A DNA stretch of 64,000 bases from Ensifer sp. USDA 6670 (lineage in GTDB: Bacteria; Pseudomonadota; Alphaproteobacteria; Rhizobiales; Rhizobiaceae): NCBI GenBank assembly GCA_000421085.1, contig ATWE01000018.1:1-64000 (forward strand), written 5' to 3'. Below the pieces are notes generated by a model. It saw only the letters and a program-made list of their open reading frames with translations, made no database searches and was not told where the DNA came from. Shown in pieces: positions 9,668 to 18,611 of this stretch (positions are counted from its first letter, which is position 1; each line of letters begins with the position of its first letter). Made by a program: the position numbers and the translations under genes.

Positions 9668-10510
9668 TCAGACCACCGTACTGATGGCGAGCGCCTTGAA
9701 CTCTTCCGTCTGCTTACGGATCGCCACCTCGGCAGGCAGGCGTTCCATGGAACTTGCGCCATAAAAACCATTGCAGCCTGGGCAACGATCCAGGATGTAG
9801 CGTGCGTCCTCCGGCATCGAAATCGGCCCCCCGTGGCAGAGCACAATAACGTCCTTGCGTATCGAGCGCGCGGCCGCCGCTATTGCGTCGATTTCGCTCA
9901 CGCAGTCGTCGAGCGAGATCGCGGAAGTGGCGCCGATCGCGCCTCCCGTGGTAACGCCCATATGAGCGACGACGATGTCTGCACCCGCCTTTGTCATCGC
10001 GATCGCTTCTTCCACGCTGAAGACATAGGGTGTCGTCAGCAGGTCGAGCCGGTGGGCCTCGGCGACCATGTCCACCTCGAGACCATAGCCCATCCCGGTC
10101 TCCTCGAAGCTCCGCCGCATCCGTCCGTCGAAGAGGCCGATGGTGGGGAAATTCTGTACGCCGGAAAAGCCCATGGCCTTCAGTTCCGCGAGAAACTGGG
10201 GCATGAAAACGAACGGGTCGGTGCCATTGACGCCGGCGAGTACCGGTGTCGCCTTCACGACCGGCAGCACCTCCAAGGCCATTTCCTTCACGATCTCATT
10301 GGCATTTCCATAGGCGAGCAGACCGGCCGCCGAGCCGCGGCCCGCCATACGGTAACGGCCGGAATTATAGATGATAATGAGGTCGATGCCCCCCGCCTCC
10401 TCGGCCTTGGCCGAAATCCCCGTGCCGGCCCCACCTCCGATGATCGGCTTGCCGGCGGCGATCATGGCCTGGAACTTTTCAAGAATGGTCTTGCGGGGGA
10501 TTAGTGGCAT
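9668..10510 (-). CDS. Phosphoenolpyruvate-hydrolase-like TIM-barrel protein (Tm-1 C-terminal domain family)
   Basis: This 280-residue TIM-barrel protein belongs to the family annotated as PEP hydrolase or TIM-barrel signal transduction protein. Characteristic stretches are [24 protein letters not shown] near the N-terminus and [18 protein letters not shown] near the C-terminus. The start at 10510 overlaps the end of the Tm-1-like gene by 32 bases; a longer frame to 10660 reads entirely within that gene. In plant Tm-1 proteins this domain is fused behind the domain encoded by the preceding gene, so the two are likely functional partners. Confidence 0.85.
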   Translation of the reverse strand: MPLIPRKTILEKFQAMIAAGKPIIGGGAGTGISAKAEEAGGIDLIIIYNSGRYRMAGRGSAAGLLAYGNANEIVKEMALEVLPVVKATPVLAGVNGTDPFVFMPQFLAELKAMGFSGVQNFPTIGLFDGRMRRSFEETGMGYGLEVDMVAEAHRLDLLTTPYVFSVEEAIAMTKAGADIVVAHMGVTTGGAIGATSAISLDDCVSEIDAIAAAARSIRKDVIVLCHGGPISMPEDARYILDRCPGCNGFYGASSMERLPAEVAIRKQTEEFKALAISTVV

Positions 10511-11717
10511 CGGTGTCTCTTTCAGGGTTGGCAATGTCTCGGTAGGCGGCGACTGCGGCCTCGGCGAACTGCGGATCGTTGATGTGGAGCGGAAGGCGTT
10601 CGATGCGGCGCCGGTCATTTCTGTCGACGGTGGCTTCCAATGCCTCGAAGAGCGCCGCATCCGCAGCAGGATCGAAGAAGGCGCCGCCCTCGATATCGAG
10701 CGCCGACACGCCCCGCTCCGGGATCAGGAACCGGAGAGGTCCTCTGCAGAGGTTCAGCTTTGCGCCAATCCACCTTCCGATCGCAGCGCATTCCTCCGCA
10801 GTCGTGCGCATGAGCGTGACGTTTGGGTTGTGGCGGTACAAGAGCCGGGCGGAATATCGCTCCGGTACCGTCTCTGGCGCCCAGAAATTGACCATGTCCA
10901 AAGCCCCGACGGAGCCGACATAGGGCAAACCGGTGCGCGCAATTGCGCCGAAACGATCCTCGGTCGCCGGCAGCACACCGCCGAAGAGAAGATCGCACAC
11001 CTCCGTCGTCGTGATATCGAGCACACCCGATAGAAGTCCGCTGTCTGCGAGCTTCTCCATTGCCCGTCCGCCGGTGCCTGTGGCGTGGAAAACCAAACAG
11101 TCATGGTCGGCCTTCAGTCGTTCGACGATGGCAGTCACACAGGGCGTCGTGACGCCGAACATGGTCAGGCCGAGAGCGGGCTTCGAGGCCGTTTCCTGCG
11201 CCGGCCTGTTCGCCATGGCGGTAATCGCCTCGGCCGCGTTTTTTAAGATCACGCGGCTCACGTGGTTGAGCCCGGCCATGTCGGTAACCGACGGCATCAT
11301 GATGATGTCTGAGACGTCGACATAAGGTGCCACGTCGCCGGACGCGAGCGTCGAGACCATGACCTTCGGCAGCCCGAGCGGCAGCCTGCGCATGCCGGCG
11401 GTGATGATCGACGTCCCGCCGCCACCACCCAGGCCCACGACGCCGGCGACGTCGTCCCGGGCGGGAAGGAACCTCGCAAATGCCTCGCCCATTGCAGCGA
11501 TCGCCGTTCCCCGGTCGTCGCCGGAAAGCACCGCGGCGGCACCGCCCGGATGCGCCGCGGCGACGGTTTCGGCGGAGATGTCAACCTTAACCGTGGGGCG
11601 GCGCGTGCCGACATCAACCAGAACAGGCCGGCCGCCGGCTGCCTCGACGCAGGACGCAAGATAAACGAGTTCCTCCCCCTTCGTGTCGGCCGTGCCGACG
11701 ACGTAGATGTGCTTCAT
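10479..11717 (-). CDS. Tm-1-like ATP-binding domain protein (UPF0261)
   Basis: This 412-residue protein starts [17 protein letters not shown] and contains [24 protein letters not shown], both typical of the UPF0261/Tm-1-like ATP-binding family. The tomato virus-resistance protein Tm-1 has this domain at its N-terminus; the bacterial function is not established. The start at 11717 follows a GGGGAGAG site, and an in-frame ATG at 11768 lacks family sequence. It is the first gene of a four-gene operon and is divergent from a TetR regulator with about 100 bases between. Confidence 0.87.
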   Translation of the reverse strand: MKHIYVVGTADTKGEELVYLASCVEAAGGRPVLVDVGTRRPTVKVDISAETVAAAHPGGAAAVLSGDDRGTAIAAMGEAFARFLPARDDVAGVVGLGGGGGTSIITAGMRRLPLGLPKVMVSTLASGDVAPYVDVSDIIMMPSVTDMAGLNHVSRVILKNAAEAITAMANRPAQETASKPALGLTMFGVTTPCVTAIVERLKADHDCLVFHATGTGGRAMEKLADSGLLSGVLDITTTEVCDLLFGGVLPATEDRFGAIARTGLPYVGSVGALDMVNFWAPETVPERYSARLLYRHNPNVTLMRTTAEECAAIGRWIGAKLNLCRGPLRFLIPERGVSALDIEGGAFFDPAADAALFEALEATVDRNDRRRIERLPLHINDPQFAEAAVAAYRDIANPERDTDATNPPQDHS

Positions 11718-11769
11718 CTCTCCTCCCCGGCGACCCTGGCCCTCCTCTGCCTTTAAAAGCCGCCTCATA

Positions 11770-11781
11770 CCGGCTTGCCGG
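11770..11781. promoter_or_regulatory. Candidate TetR operator in the divergent promoter region
   Basis: The sequence CCGGCTTGCCGG is an inverted repeat (5-bp arms, 2-bp centre) in the 101-base gap between the Tm-1-like operon and the TetR gene. It is flanked by TA and CA, and an outer CTCATA/TATGAG pair encloses it. No other structure is obvious in the gap. The assignment to the adjacent TetR regulator is positional inference. Confidence 0.4.
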
Positions 11782-11818
11782 CACTTGCAAAATTATGAGA
11801 TGCGCGTATCGTAAAGAT

Positions 11819-12460
11819 ATGGATGTCTCACGTCAACAGAGCGAATCCTCCTCACGCGCCGAACGCGGTCCCCGAGCCCGCACACGCAAACTCATGGTGA
11901 ATACCGCCACGCGCTTGATGCAGTCCGGTATCACCCCCTCGGTGAGTGAGGTCGCGGAAGCCGCCGAAGTTTCGCGCGCCACTGCCTACCGATACTTTCC
12001 GAGTCAGGCGGCGCTGGTTCATGCGGTGGTGCACGAGGCGCTCGGCCCGATCCTCGACTGGAGATCCGAAGCACCCGATGCGCTCACCCGCGTTGGCGAT
12101 CTGCTCGCGACCGCCATGCCGCGCATCGACGAGTTCGAGGCGACGTTCAAGGCTGCGCTGAAGCTCTCGCTCGACCAGTGGGCGCAGCGCCAGGCGGGCA
12201 CGCTCGGCAACGAACCACAGCTCACGCGAGGGCACCGCGTCGAACTCCTTCGACAAGTCACCGTTCCACTCGAGGGCAAGATGTCGGCCGAGGCCCGCGA
12301 GCAGCTGGCTCAGGCGCTCTCGCTTGTTTTCGGTGTCGAGGTGCTGGTCGTGCTTAAGGATATTTGGGGCCTCTCGGCCGAACGCGCGCAAGCCGTTGCG
12401 GAATGGGCGGCGGCAGCCTTGGTCGAGGCGGCGGTCCGGGATGCGCAAACCGCGGCATGA
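11819..12460 (+). CDS. TetR/AcrR-family transcriptional regulator
   Basis: This 213-residue protein has an N-terminal HTH reading SVSEVAEAAEVSRATAYRYFPSQAALVHAVV, standard for TetR. The C-terminal domain is a helical ligand-binding region with no recognisable family signature. The start is uncertain: ATG at 11819 gives MDVSRQQ, and ATG at 11795 adds eight residues. Neither has a strong ribosome site. It is divergent from the Tm-1-like operon and is its likely local regulator. Confidence 0.85.
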   Translation: MDVSRQQSESSSRAERGPRARTRKLMVNTATRLMQSGITPSVSEVAEAAEVSRATAYRYFPSQAALVHAVVHEALGPILDWRSEAPDALTRVGDLLATAMPRIDEFEATFKAALKLSLDQWAQRQAGTLGNEPQLTRGHRVELLRQVTVPLEGKMSAEAREQLAQALSLVFGVEVLVVLKDIWGLSAERAQAVAEWAAAALVEAAVRDAQTAA

Positions 12461-12489
12461 TCTTGCGCACTCCCGCCCGCATAGAAAAC

Positions 12490-12500
12490 TGGTTTGACCA
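12490..12500. promoter_or_regulatory. GntR-type operator site 1 (TGGTTTGACCA)
   Basis: TGGT-TTG-ACCA fits the TGGTnnnACCA pattern of GntR regulators with FCD domains. The wider context CTGGTTTGACCAATT is closely matched at 22497-22511 (CTGGTTCGGCCAATT), upstream of another gene of the same locus. The likely binder is the GntR protein encoded at 19610-20302. Confidence 0.55.
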
Positions 12501-12657
12501 ATTTAGATGATGCGCGTGCATAACGACTTAGGGACAGCTCTTTCCCGGTTGAACTGAGGGTAAAGCATGCAGCTTAATTTCGGCGACAAGAGCGGCATTG
12601 CGGCCGGCGATCTGCGGCAGATGGCGACGAAACAGTAACCTTGACGCTCGTTAGGTT

Positions 12658-12668
12658 TGGTACTACCA
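12658..12668. promoter_or_regulatory. GntR-type operator site 2 (TGGTACTACCA)
   Basis: TGGT-ACT-ACCA is a perfect dyad in the context TTTGGTACTACCAGAT. The same 16-base context with one change occurs at 22651-22666. It overlaps the -10 region expected for the CTTGAC element at 12640, consistent with repression. Confidence 0.6.
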
Positions 12669-12818
12669 GATTGGTGCTGCGTTCGTTTGGGCTCGATATC
12701 TGTCCCAAGCCGCAAGGGGTCGGAGGAGGACCCCGCCGCAGAAGCGCCAATCAGGAGGATTTGACAGACGGACCGCCGTGGTAAGGCGGGCGGGATGCAC
12801 AAAAGGGGAGGAAACATT

Positions 12819-14126
12819 ATGCGCAAGACAGTGGCCGGCCTGTTGGCTGGTATCAGCTTTATGTTCGCCTGCGGAACGTCCGCGCAATCACAGGAACTGA
12901 CGATTTTCTGGGCCGAATGGGACCCGGCAAACTATCTCCAGGAGCTTGTTAACGAATACGAGGCCGAGACCGGCGTGAAGGTCACGGTCGAAACGACCCC
13001 ATGGGCGGACTTCCAAACGAAGGCCTTTACCGAATTCAACGCCAAGGGCTCGGCCTATGACATGGTCGTCGGCGACTCACAGTGGATCGGCGCCGCATCC
13101 GAGGCCGGCCACTACGTCGATCTCACCGAGTTCTTCAACCAGCACAAGCTAAACGAGGTGATGGCTCCCGCCACGGTGAAGTACTACTCGGAGTATCCTG
13201 CGAACTCCGGCAAGTACTGGTCGATCCCCGCCGAGGGTGACGCTGTCGGGTGGTCATACCGCAAGGATTGGTTCGAGGACCCGAAGGAGATGGAAGCCTT
13301 CAAGGCGAAGTATGGCTATGACCTCGCTCCGCCCAAGGACTGGAAGCAGTTGCGCGACATCGCCGAGTTCTTCCATCGTCCGGACCAGAAGCGCTACGGC
13401 ATCGCGATCTACACCGACAACTCCTATGACGGCCTCGTTATGGGCGTGGAGAACGCCATCTTCTCTTTCGGAGGAGAACTCGGAGACTACAGCACTTACA
13501 AGGTCGACGGGATCATCAATTCGGAGAAGAACGTCAAGGCTCTGGAAGCCTACCGCGAGCTTTACGGTTTTACGCCCCCGGGCTGGGCAAAGTCCTTCTT
13601 CGTCGAGAACAACCAGGCGATCACCGAAAATCTGGCGGCGATGAGCATGAACTATTTCGCCTTCTTCCCGGCCCTGGTCAATGAAGCATCAAACCCGAAC
13701 GCGAAGGTCACTGGCTTCTTTGCCAACCCGGCCGGCCCGCAGGGCGACCAGTACGCTGCGCTCGGCGGCCAGGGCATCTCCATCGTCTCCTATTCGGAAA
13801 ACAAGGAAGAGGCGATGAAATTCCTTGAGTGGTTCGTCAAGGACGAGACACAGAAGCGCTGGGCCGAGCTCGGCGGTTACACGGCAAGCGCCAAGGTGTT
13901 GGAGTCCGAAGAGTTCCAAAACGCGACGCCCTACAACAAGGCCTTCTACGAGACCATGTTCAGAGTGAAGGACTTCTGGGCAACGCCGGAATATGCCGAG
14001 CTGCTGATCCAGATGAACCAACGCATTTATCCCTATGTGACGGCGGGCCAGGGTACAGCAAAGGAGGCGCTCGACGCTCTCGCCAAGGACTGGAACGCGA
14101 CCTTCAAGAAGTACGGCCGCCAATAA
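12819..14126 (+). CDS. Extracellular solute-binding protein (family 1) of a sugar-type ABC transporter
   Basis: This 435-residue periplasmic protein has a signal peptide (KTVAGLLAGISFMFACGTSAQS) cleaved at about residue 24. The mature part begins QELTIFWAEWDPANYLQ and contains the family pattern YDMVVGDSQWIGAASEAGHYVDLTEF. The start at 12819 follows GGGGAGGAAA; an upstream in-frame ATG at 12795 is less likely. It is first of six genes whose layout (binding protein, two permeases, tiny membrane protein, two ATPases) resembles the rhizobial glycerol system GlpSTPQUV, although the ligand here may differ. Confidence 0.9.
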   Translation: MRKTVAGLLAGISFMFACGTSAQSQELTIFWAEWDPANYLQELVNEYEAETGVKVTVETTPWADFQTKAFTEFNAKGSAYDMVVGDSQWIGAASEAGHYVDLTEFFNQHKLNEVMAPATVKYYSEYPANSGKYWSIPAEGDAVGWSYRKDWFEDPKEMEAFKAKYGYDLAPPKDWKQLRDIAEFFHRPDQKRYGIAIYTDNSYDGLVMGVENAIFSFGGELGDYSTYKVDGIINSEKNVKALEAYRELYGFTPPGWAKSFFVENNQAITENLAAMSMNYFAFFPALVNEASNPNAKVTGFFANPAGPQGDQYAALGGQGISIVSYSENKEEAMKFLEWFVKDETQKRWAELGGYTASAKVLESEEFQNATPYNKAFYETMFRVKDFWATPEYAELLIQMNQRIYPYVTAGQGTAKEALDALAKDWNATFKKYGRQ

Positions 14127-14258
14127 GTAAGACACTGCGGGAGGGTGCCCGGCTCCCTCCCGTTCTGCAACTTGGCACCGGACGCGGCGACGCGCTCAGG
14201 CAATACGCGACAGATGGAACAAGTGCGCCCGGCGTCGGGCTCTGGGAGGAGGAGCACA

Positions 14259-15164
14259 TTGGCCACCGTGGTTATGACATCGCTGGATTCGAAGTCGCGC
14301 GCGGCTTCGCGCGGCCTGAGCGACATCAAAATTCGCAATCTTTTCATTATTCCGACGATCCTGTTCCTGATCGTCTTCAACATCTTCCCGTTGATCTATT
14401 CGCTCGGCTATTCTTTCACCGACTTTCGTGCTTCGACGAACGCGCCGGCCACCTTCGTCGGCCTGCAGAACTACCGGGAACTGTTAAACGACCCCTTCAT
14501 CTGGGCGAACTTCGCCATTACGGCGAAATACGTGATCGTGTCGGTTACCGGTCAGGTTGTCGTCGGTTTCGGCACGGCGATGCTGCTCAACCGTGAAATT
14601 CCGTTCAAAGGTTTCATCACGACACTGCTTCTGCTGCCGATGATGCTGTCGATGGCGGTGGTCGGGCTCTTCTGGAAGCTGCTTTACGATCCGTCCTTCG
14701 GCATCATCAACTACGCGCTCGGCCTCGGCTCTTTCGAGTGGCTGGCGAATCCCGAGATGGCACTCTACGCTGTCGCCATCACCGACATCTGGATGTGGTC
14801 ACCCTTCGTGATGCTGCTCTCGCTCGCAGGCCTCTCGGCCGTACCGAGGCACCTTTACGAGGCGGCTGCCATTGACCGGGCGGGACCGTTCTACACGTTC
14901 TTCCGTATCACTCTGCCGCTCGTTGCGCCGATACTCATGATCGCGATCATCTTTCGCACCATGGAGGCCTTCAAGACTTTCGATCTCGCCTACATTCTCA
15001 CCAGCCAGCCGACCACGGAGGTGATCTCCATCCGCCTCTACAAGATGGCGTTTCAGGAATGGCAGACCGGGCGGTCCTGCGCACTCGCCTACATAGTGCT
15101 GATCATGGTGCTCGCGATCACCAACATTTACGTCAAATATCTCAACAGGGTGAAGGAGCGCTGA
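14259..15164 (+). CDS. ABC transporter permease (MalF-like, first of pair)
   Basis: This roughly 301-residue inner-membrane permease has about six transmembrane segments, beginning with NLFIIPTILFLIVFNIFPLIYSLGYSFTDF. The EAA-type cytoplasmic loop reads YEAAAIDRAGPFYTFFRITLPL. No ATG has a good ribosome site; a TTG at 14259 directly follows GGGAGGAGGAG and is my preferred start, with ATG at 14274 as alternative. Two bases separate it from the second permease. Confidence 0.88.
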   Translation: MATVVMTSLDSKSRAASRGLSDIKIRNLFIIPTILFLIVFNIFPLIYSLGYSFTDFRASTNAPATFVGLQNYRELLNDPFIWANFAITAKYVIVSVTGQVVVGFGTAMLLNREIPFKGFITTLLLLPMMLSMAVVGLFWKLLYDPSFGIINYALGLGSFEWLANPEMALYAVAITDIWMWSPFVMLLSLAGLSAVPRHLYEAAAIDRAGPFYTFFRITLPLVAPILMIAIIFRTMEAFKTFDLAYILTSQPTTEVISIRLYKMAFQEWQTGRSCALAYIVLIMVLAITNIYVKYLNRVKER

Positions 15165-15165
15165 G

Positions 15166-16125
15166 ATGGCGGCCGTCCAAACTCGCTCCGAGCGCGCGCT
15201 GAACCGGCTAGCGATCGCCGCCGTGCTCGTGATCACGCTGCTGTTCCTCGCACCGATCTATTGGATCACCTCCACGGCCTTCAAACCGCGCAACCTCGCG
15301 ACGACCATCCCCCCGACGGTCGTCTTCCAGCCGGAGATTTCGCCCTTCGTCAAGCTCTTCACGAAGCGCTCTCAGTTGAGGTCAGCACCGGAGCCCGAAG
15401 TCTATGCCGCCGCTCCCTGGTGGGAGCGGCTGGTCTTCGACGGAGGGGAAAAGGTCGTGCGTTCGGGACGCGGTGAGGTGCAGTTATCCGGCTACCCCAA
15501 CCGCTTCATGAACTCGCTCATCGTGGCGATCACGTCTACCGTGCTCGCCGTTGGCATGGGCACCTTCACGGCCTACGGCTTCTCGCGCTTCAAAGTGAAG
15601 GGCGAAGCGGACCTGTTGTTCTTCATTTTATCGACACGCATGCTGCCGCCCGTGGTCGTGGCAATCCCCATGTTCCTGATGTACCGGGCTGTCGGGCTGA
15701 ACGACACTCACTGGGGTCTTATTATCCTCTACACCGCCTTCAATCTGTCCTTCTCGGTCTGGCTGATGAAGGGCTTCATCGACGAGATTCCGAAGGAATA
15801 TGAGGAAGCGGCGCTCGTCGACGGCTACACGCGCCTGGAAGCCTTCTTCAAGATTGTGCTGCCAGAGGCCGCCACAGGGATCGCCGCGACCGCCGTCTTT
15901 TGCTTCATCACAGCGTGGAATGAATATGCTTTCGCGTTGATTATGACGAACCGGCGCGCGCAAACGGCACCGCCCTTCATCCCAAGCCAGGTCGGCTCTG
16001 GCCTTCCGGATTGGACCGTCATTGCCGCAGGTACCTTCCTGTTCCTGCTACCGGTCGCAATCTTCACCTTCCTGCTCAGGAACCATCTCCTGCGCGGCAT
16101 GAGCTTCGGAGCGATCCGCAAATGA
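15166..16125 (+). CDS. ABC transporter permease (MalG-like, second of pair)
   Basis: This 319-residue permease carries the EAA loop YEEAALVDGYTRLEAFFKIVLPEA and C-terminal segments typical of MalG-type proteins. It has an unusually long first periplasmic loop, roughly residues 42-110, including APWWERLVFDGGEKVV, which ordinary MalG proteins lack. Similar extended loops occur in permeases of glycerol-type systems as I recall. Its stop overlaps the start of the next, very small gene (ATGA). Confidence 0.9.
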   Translation: MAAVQTRSERALNRLAIAAVLVITLLFLAPIYWITSTAFKPRNLATTIPPTVVFQPEISPFVKLFTKRSQLRSAPEPEVYAAAPWWERLVFDGGEKVVRSGRGEVQLSGYPNRFMNSLIVAITSTVLAVGMGTFTAYGFSRFKVKGEADLLFFILSTRMLPPVVVAIPMFLMYRAVGLNDTHWGLIILYTAFNLSFSVWLMKGFIDEIPKEYEEAALVDGYTRLEAFFKIVLPEAATGIAATAVFCFITAWNEYAFALIMTNRRAQTAPPFIPSQVGSGLPDWTVIAAGTFLFLLPVAIFTFLLRNHLLRGMSFGAIRK

Positions 16126-16322
16126 CGTTTCGTGCCATAAACCAGAAGTATCTCGCGCCTGGCGCGCAGCTCCTGATGATATTCGGGATCATCGCGCTGT
16201 GCCAGCCATGGAACCTGTTCCTTCATCGCTATGGACTGACGATGACGCTAGTTGGGCTGATTGCCTTCATGATCACGTCGAAGGTCCCGCCGGAACAGAA
16301 AGCTGACGAGAGCAGGCCATGA
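16122..16322 (+). CDS. Small two-helix membrane protein of the ABC operon (GlpU-like position)
   Basis: This 66-residue protein has two predicted membrane helices, QLLMIFGIIALCQPWNLFL and LTMTLVGLIAFMITSKV. It overlaps the upstream permease stop by the ATGA arrangement and overlaps the next ATPase start by four bases, so it is clearly translated as part of the operon. In the rhizobial glycerol transporter operon a small protein of unknown role, GlpU, sits among the permease genes. By position and size this is a counterpart. Confidence 0.75.
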   Translation: MTFRAINQKYLAPGAQLLMIFGIIALCQPWNLFLHRYGLTMTLVGLIAFMITSKVPPEQKADESRP

Positions 16323-17428
16323 CGCAGATTGAATTACGCGGGATTGAGAAACACTTTGGTGCCGTTCAGGTCATCAAGGACCTCAATCTCACCATCGCCG
16401 ACAACGAGTTCATCGTTCTGCTTGGCCAGTCCGGCTGCGGCAAGACGACCACTCTACGCGCGATCGCCGGGCTCGAAACTATCGATGAAGGCGACATCCT
16501 CATAGACGGCCAGCCGGTGCAGCACATAAAGGCGGCGCACCGAGACATCGCCTTTGTGTTCCAGTCCTTCTCGCTCTACCCGCACATGACGGTCTTCGAG
16601 AATATCGCCTTCCCGCTCCGCGCCACGCGCGGCAACCGTACGGATATTGAGCGCGAGGTTCAGGCGGTTGCAAAAACGCTCCAGATCACCCACCTCCTCG
16701 TCAAAAAGCCCTCCGCTCTTTCCGGCGGCGACATGCAGCGCGTGGCGATCGGTCGGGCACTCGTCCGGCGCCCCAAGGCGATGCTTATGGATGAGCCGAT
16801 CGGCGCGCTTGACGCCAAGCTCCGCGAAGAGATGCGCGCTGAGATCAAGCGACTTCACATCAAACAGGGCTCGACAACGATCTACGTAACCCATGACCAG
16901 GTCGAAGCGATGTCCCTCGCCGATCGCATTGTCGTCATGCACGAAGGTGTGCTGCAGCAAGTCGGCAGCCCTCACGAGGTCTACGCTCGTCCTGCCAACA
17001 TGTTCGTTGCACAGTTTGTCGGGAGTCCGGTCATGAACATGTCTGACGTGACGGTTTCCGAGGACGACGGGCATGCGCGCGTCGTGGTCCGAGGTGCTCC
17101 AACTTCCTTCGATTTTCCGTCGAATCTCACGGCCCAGCTCGCTGCCGCTGGGGCTCAAAGCGGTAATCTCACCCTCGGCGTACGACCTGAAGGGGTTCTC
17201 GTGTCGAGGCAAGCACGTGAGGGCTATGTGCCTGTCGAGGCCCATATCATCGAACCGCTCGGCTCGCATGACATCATAGACCTGCAGGTTGGCGACCAGA
17301 TGCTGCGCGCACGGACAAAAAGTGGTTTCGTACCCCGGCCCGGCGAGGCCGTCTGGGCTCGCATAGATCCGGCTCAGGCGCATTTCTTCGACAGCTCGAC
17401 TGGCACATCTTTCGGGATCAGGCTCTGA
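16319..17428 (+). CDS. Sugar-type ABC transporter ATP-binding protein 1 (UgpC/MalK family)
   Basis: This 369-residue ATPase has Walker A LGQSGCGKTT, signature LSGGDMQRVAIGRAL and Walker B AMLMDEPIGALDAKLRE, followed by a C-terminal OB-fold (TOBE) domain from about residue 235. The signature has Asp in place of the usual Gln or Glu (LSGGD). It is followed immediately by a second, different ATPase gene, so the transporter probably uses an ATPase heterodimer rather than a homodimer. Confidence 0.92.
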   Translation: MTQIELRGIEKHFGAVQVIKDLNLTIADNEFIVLLGQSGCGKTTTLRAIAGLETIDEGDILIDGQPVQHIKAAHRDIAFVFQSFSLYPHMTVFENIAFPLRATRGNRTDIEREVQAVAKTLQITHLLVKKPSALSGGDMQRVAIGRALVRRPKAMLMDEPIGALDAKLREEMRAEIKRLHIKQGSTTIYVTHDQVEAMSLADRIVVMHEGVLQQVGSPHEVYARPANMFVAQFVGSPVMNMSDVTVSEDDGHARVVVRGAPTSFDFPSNLTAQLAAAGAQSGNLTLGVRPEGVLVSRQAREGYVPVEAHIIEPLGSHDIIDLQVGDQMLRARTKSGFVPRPGEAVWARIDPAQAHFFDSSTGTSFGIRL

Positions 17429-18504
17429 TGGCGCATATCGAACTCAAAGGCATCACCAAAACCTTCGGAACCCACACCGCCTTGAGGGATCTCAGTTTCG
17501 AAATCGCGGACGGAGAGTTTTTCGTGCTGCTCGGCGAGACGGGCGCCGGCAAGACGACGACCCTCAGGCTGATTGCCGGGCTCGAAAAGCCGACGGGCGG
17601 ACAGATCTTCATCGACGGTGAGGATGTCGCCGATTGGGGCGCCGCCGAGCGCGACGTGGCGCTTGTGCTGCAGCAGTATTCGCTCTATCCCCGCTATACC
17701 GTCCGCGAGAATCTCGAATTTCCGCTGAAATCCCGCATCCGGCGTGTCGAACCGGCGGAGATCAAGGAGCGTGTCGCCCGTGTCGCGAGGACGCTCCGCA
17801 TTGAGCATCTGCTCGACCGCAAGACGGACCGCCTGTCGGGTGGCGAGATGCAGCGCGTGTCTATCGGCCGAGCCATCGTGCGCAAGCCGCGCGTCTTTCT
17901 GATGGACGAGCCCCTTTCCGCCCTCGACGCCAAACTGCGCGAGGCGCTGCGCACTGAACTCAAGAACCTTCAGATGAATCTCGGCGCGACCTTCCTCTTC
18001 GTCACCCACGATCAGATCGAAGCCATGTCGATGGGCGACAAGATCGGCGTACTCAACAACGGCCACCTCGTTCAGACAGGCACGCCACAGGAGATCTATC
18101 GCAATCCCGTCAACACTTTCGTTGCGCGTGCAGTCGGATCGCCGCCGATGAACCTGATCTCCGGCAAGCTCGCGGCCAGCGAGGCTATCGCGGACGAAGG
18201 CTACCGCTTGCCGTTTGCCGCCGCGCTCAGCGCTGGGCTCGACGGACGGCCCCTCACCTTCGGCATCCGCCCTGAGGATCTCTTCCTCGAAAGCGGCGCA
18301 CCCGGCGAGGCCCGCGTGCACGACGTCGAGAACCATGGCGTCGAGAAGATCGTCACGCTTCGTACAGGCAACCGTTTCTTGCAGGCGACGGTGCCGGCTC
18401 AGACCGACCTCGAGATAGAGGAGTCTGTTCGCTTCTCCTGGAATCCGGAAAAAGTCGTGCTCTTCGACGGCGGAAGCGGGATGAGCCTGCGCCATGCCCG
18501 CTGA
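17428..18504 (+). CDS. Sugar-type ABC transporter ATP-binding protein 2 (UgpC/MalK family)
   Basis: This 358-residue ATPase has Walker A LGETGAGKTT, signature LSGGEMQRVSIGRAI, Walker B VFLMDEPLSALDAKLRE and a C-terminal TOBE domain. The Walker A GETGAGKTT is unusual for this family, which normally has GPSGCGKST. Its start shares one base with the previous stop. It ends the operon; the next operon runs toward it on the other strand. Confidence 0.92.
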   Translation: MAHIELKGITKTFGTHTALRDLSFEIADGEFFVLLGETGAGKTTTLRLIAGLEKPTGGQIFIDGEDVADWGAAERDVALVLQQYSLYPRYTVRENLEFPLKSRIRRVEPAEIKERVARVARTLRIEHLLDRKTDRLSGGEMQRVSIGRAIVRKPRVFLMDEPLSALDAKLREALRTELKNLQMNLGATFLFVTHDQIEAMSMGDKIGVLNNGHLVQTGTPQEIYRNPVNTFVARAVGSPPMNLISGKLAASEAIADEGYRLPFAAALSAGLDGRPLTFGIRPEDLFLESGAPGEARVHDVENHGVEKIVTLRTGNRFLQATVPAQTDLEIEESVRFSWNPEKVVLFDGGSGMSLRHAR

Positions 18505-18611
18505 GGCGTCATTGACGGTAAAAAATCGATCCTTCTGGTCGTGACTTCCAGCCCATTTGCCCGTCACTCACATGGGCCACCGGGACGCATCCATCCGGAA
18601 TGGGCGAAGTC

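Larger units (their letters stand above)
12461..12818 (+). promoter_or_regulatory. Promoter region of the sugar-type ABC operon
   Basis: This 358-base gap has no plausible gene. It holds two matches to a GntR/FCD-type operator, at 12490-12500 and 12658-12668, and a CTTGAC -35-like element at 12640-12645 placed so that the second site overlaps the expected -10 region. A ribosome site GGGGAGGAAA precedes the start at 12819. Confidence 0.55.

Noticed and set aside
12503-12826. 107-codon minus-strand frame upstream of the ABC operon
   Set aside because: It covers the operator sites and promoter of the operon, has no ribosome site and no recognisable domain. It is most likely a chance frame in GC-rich DNA.
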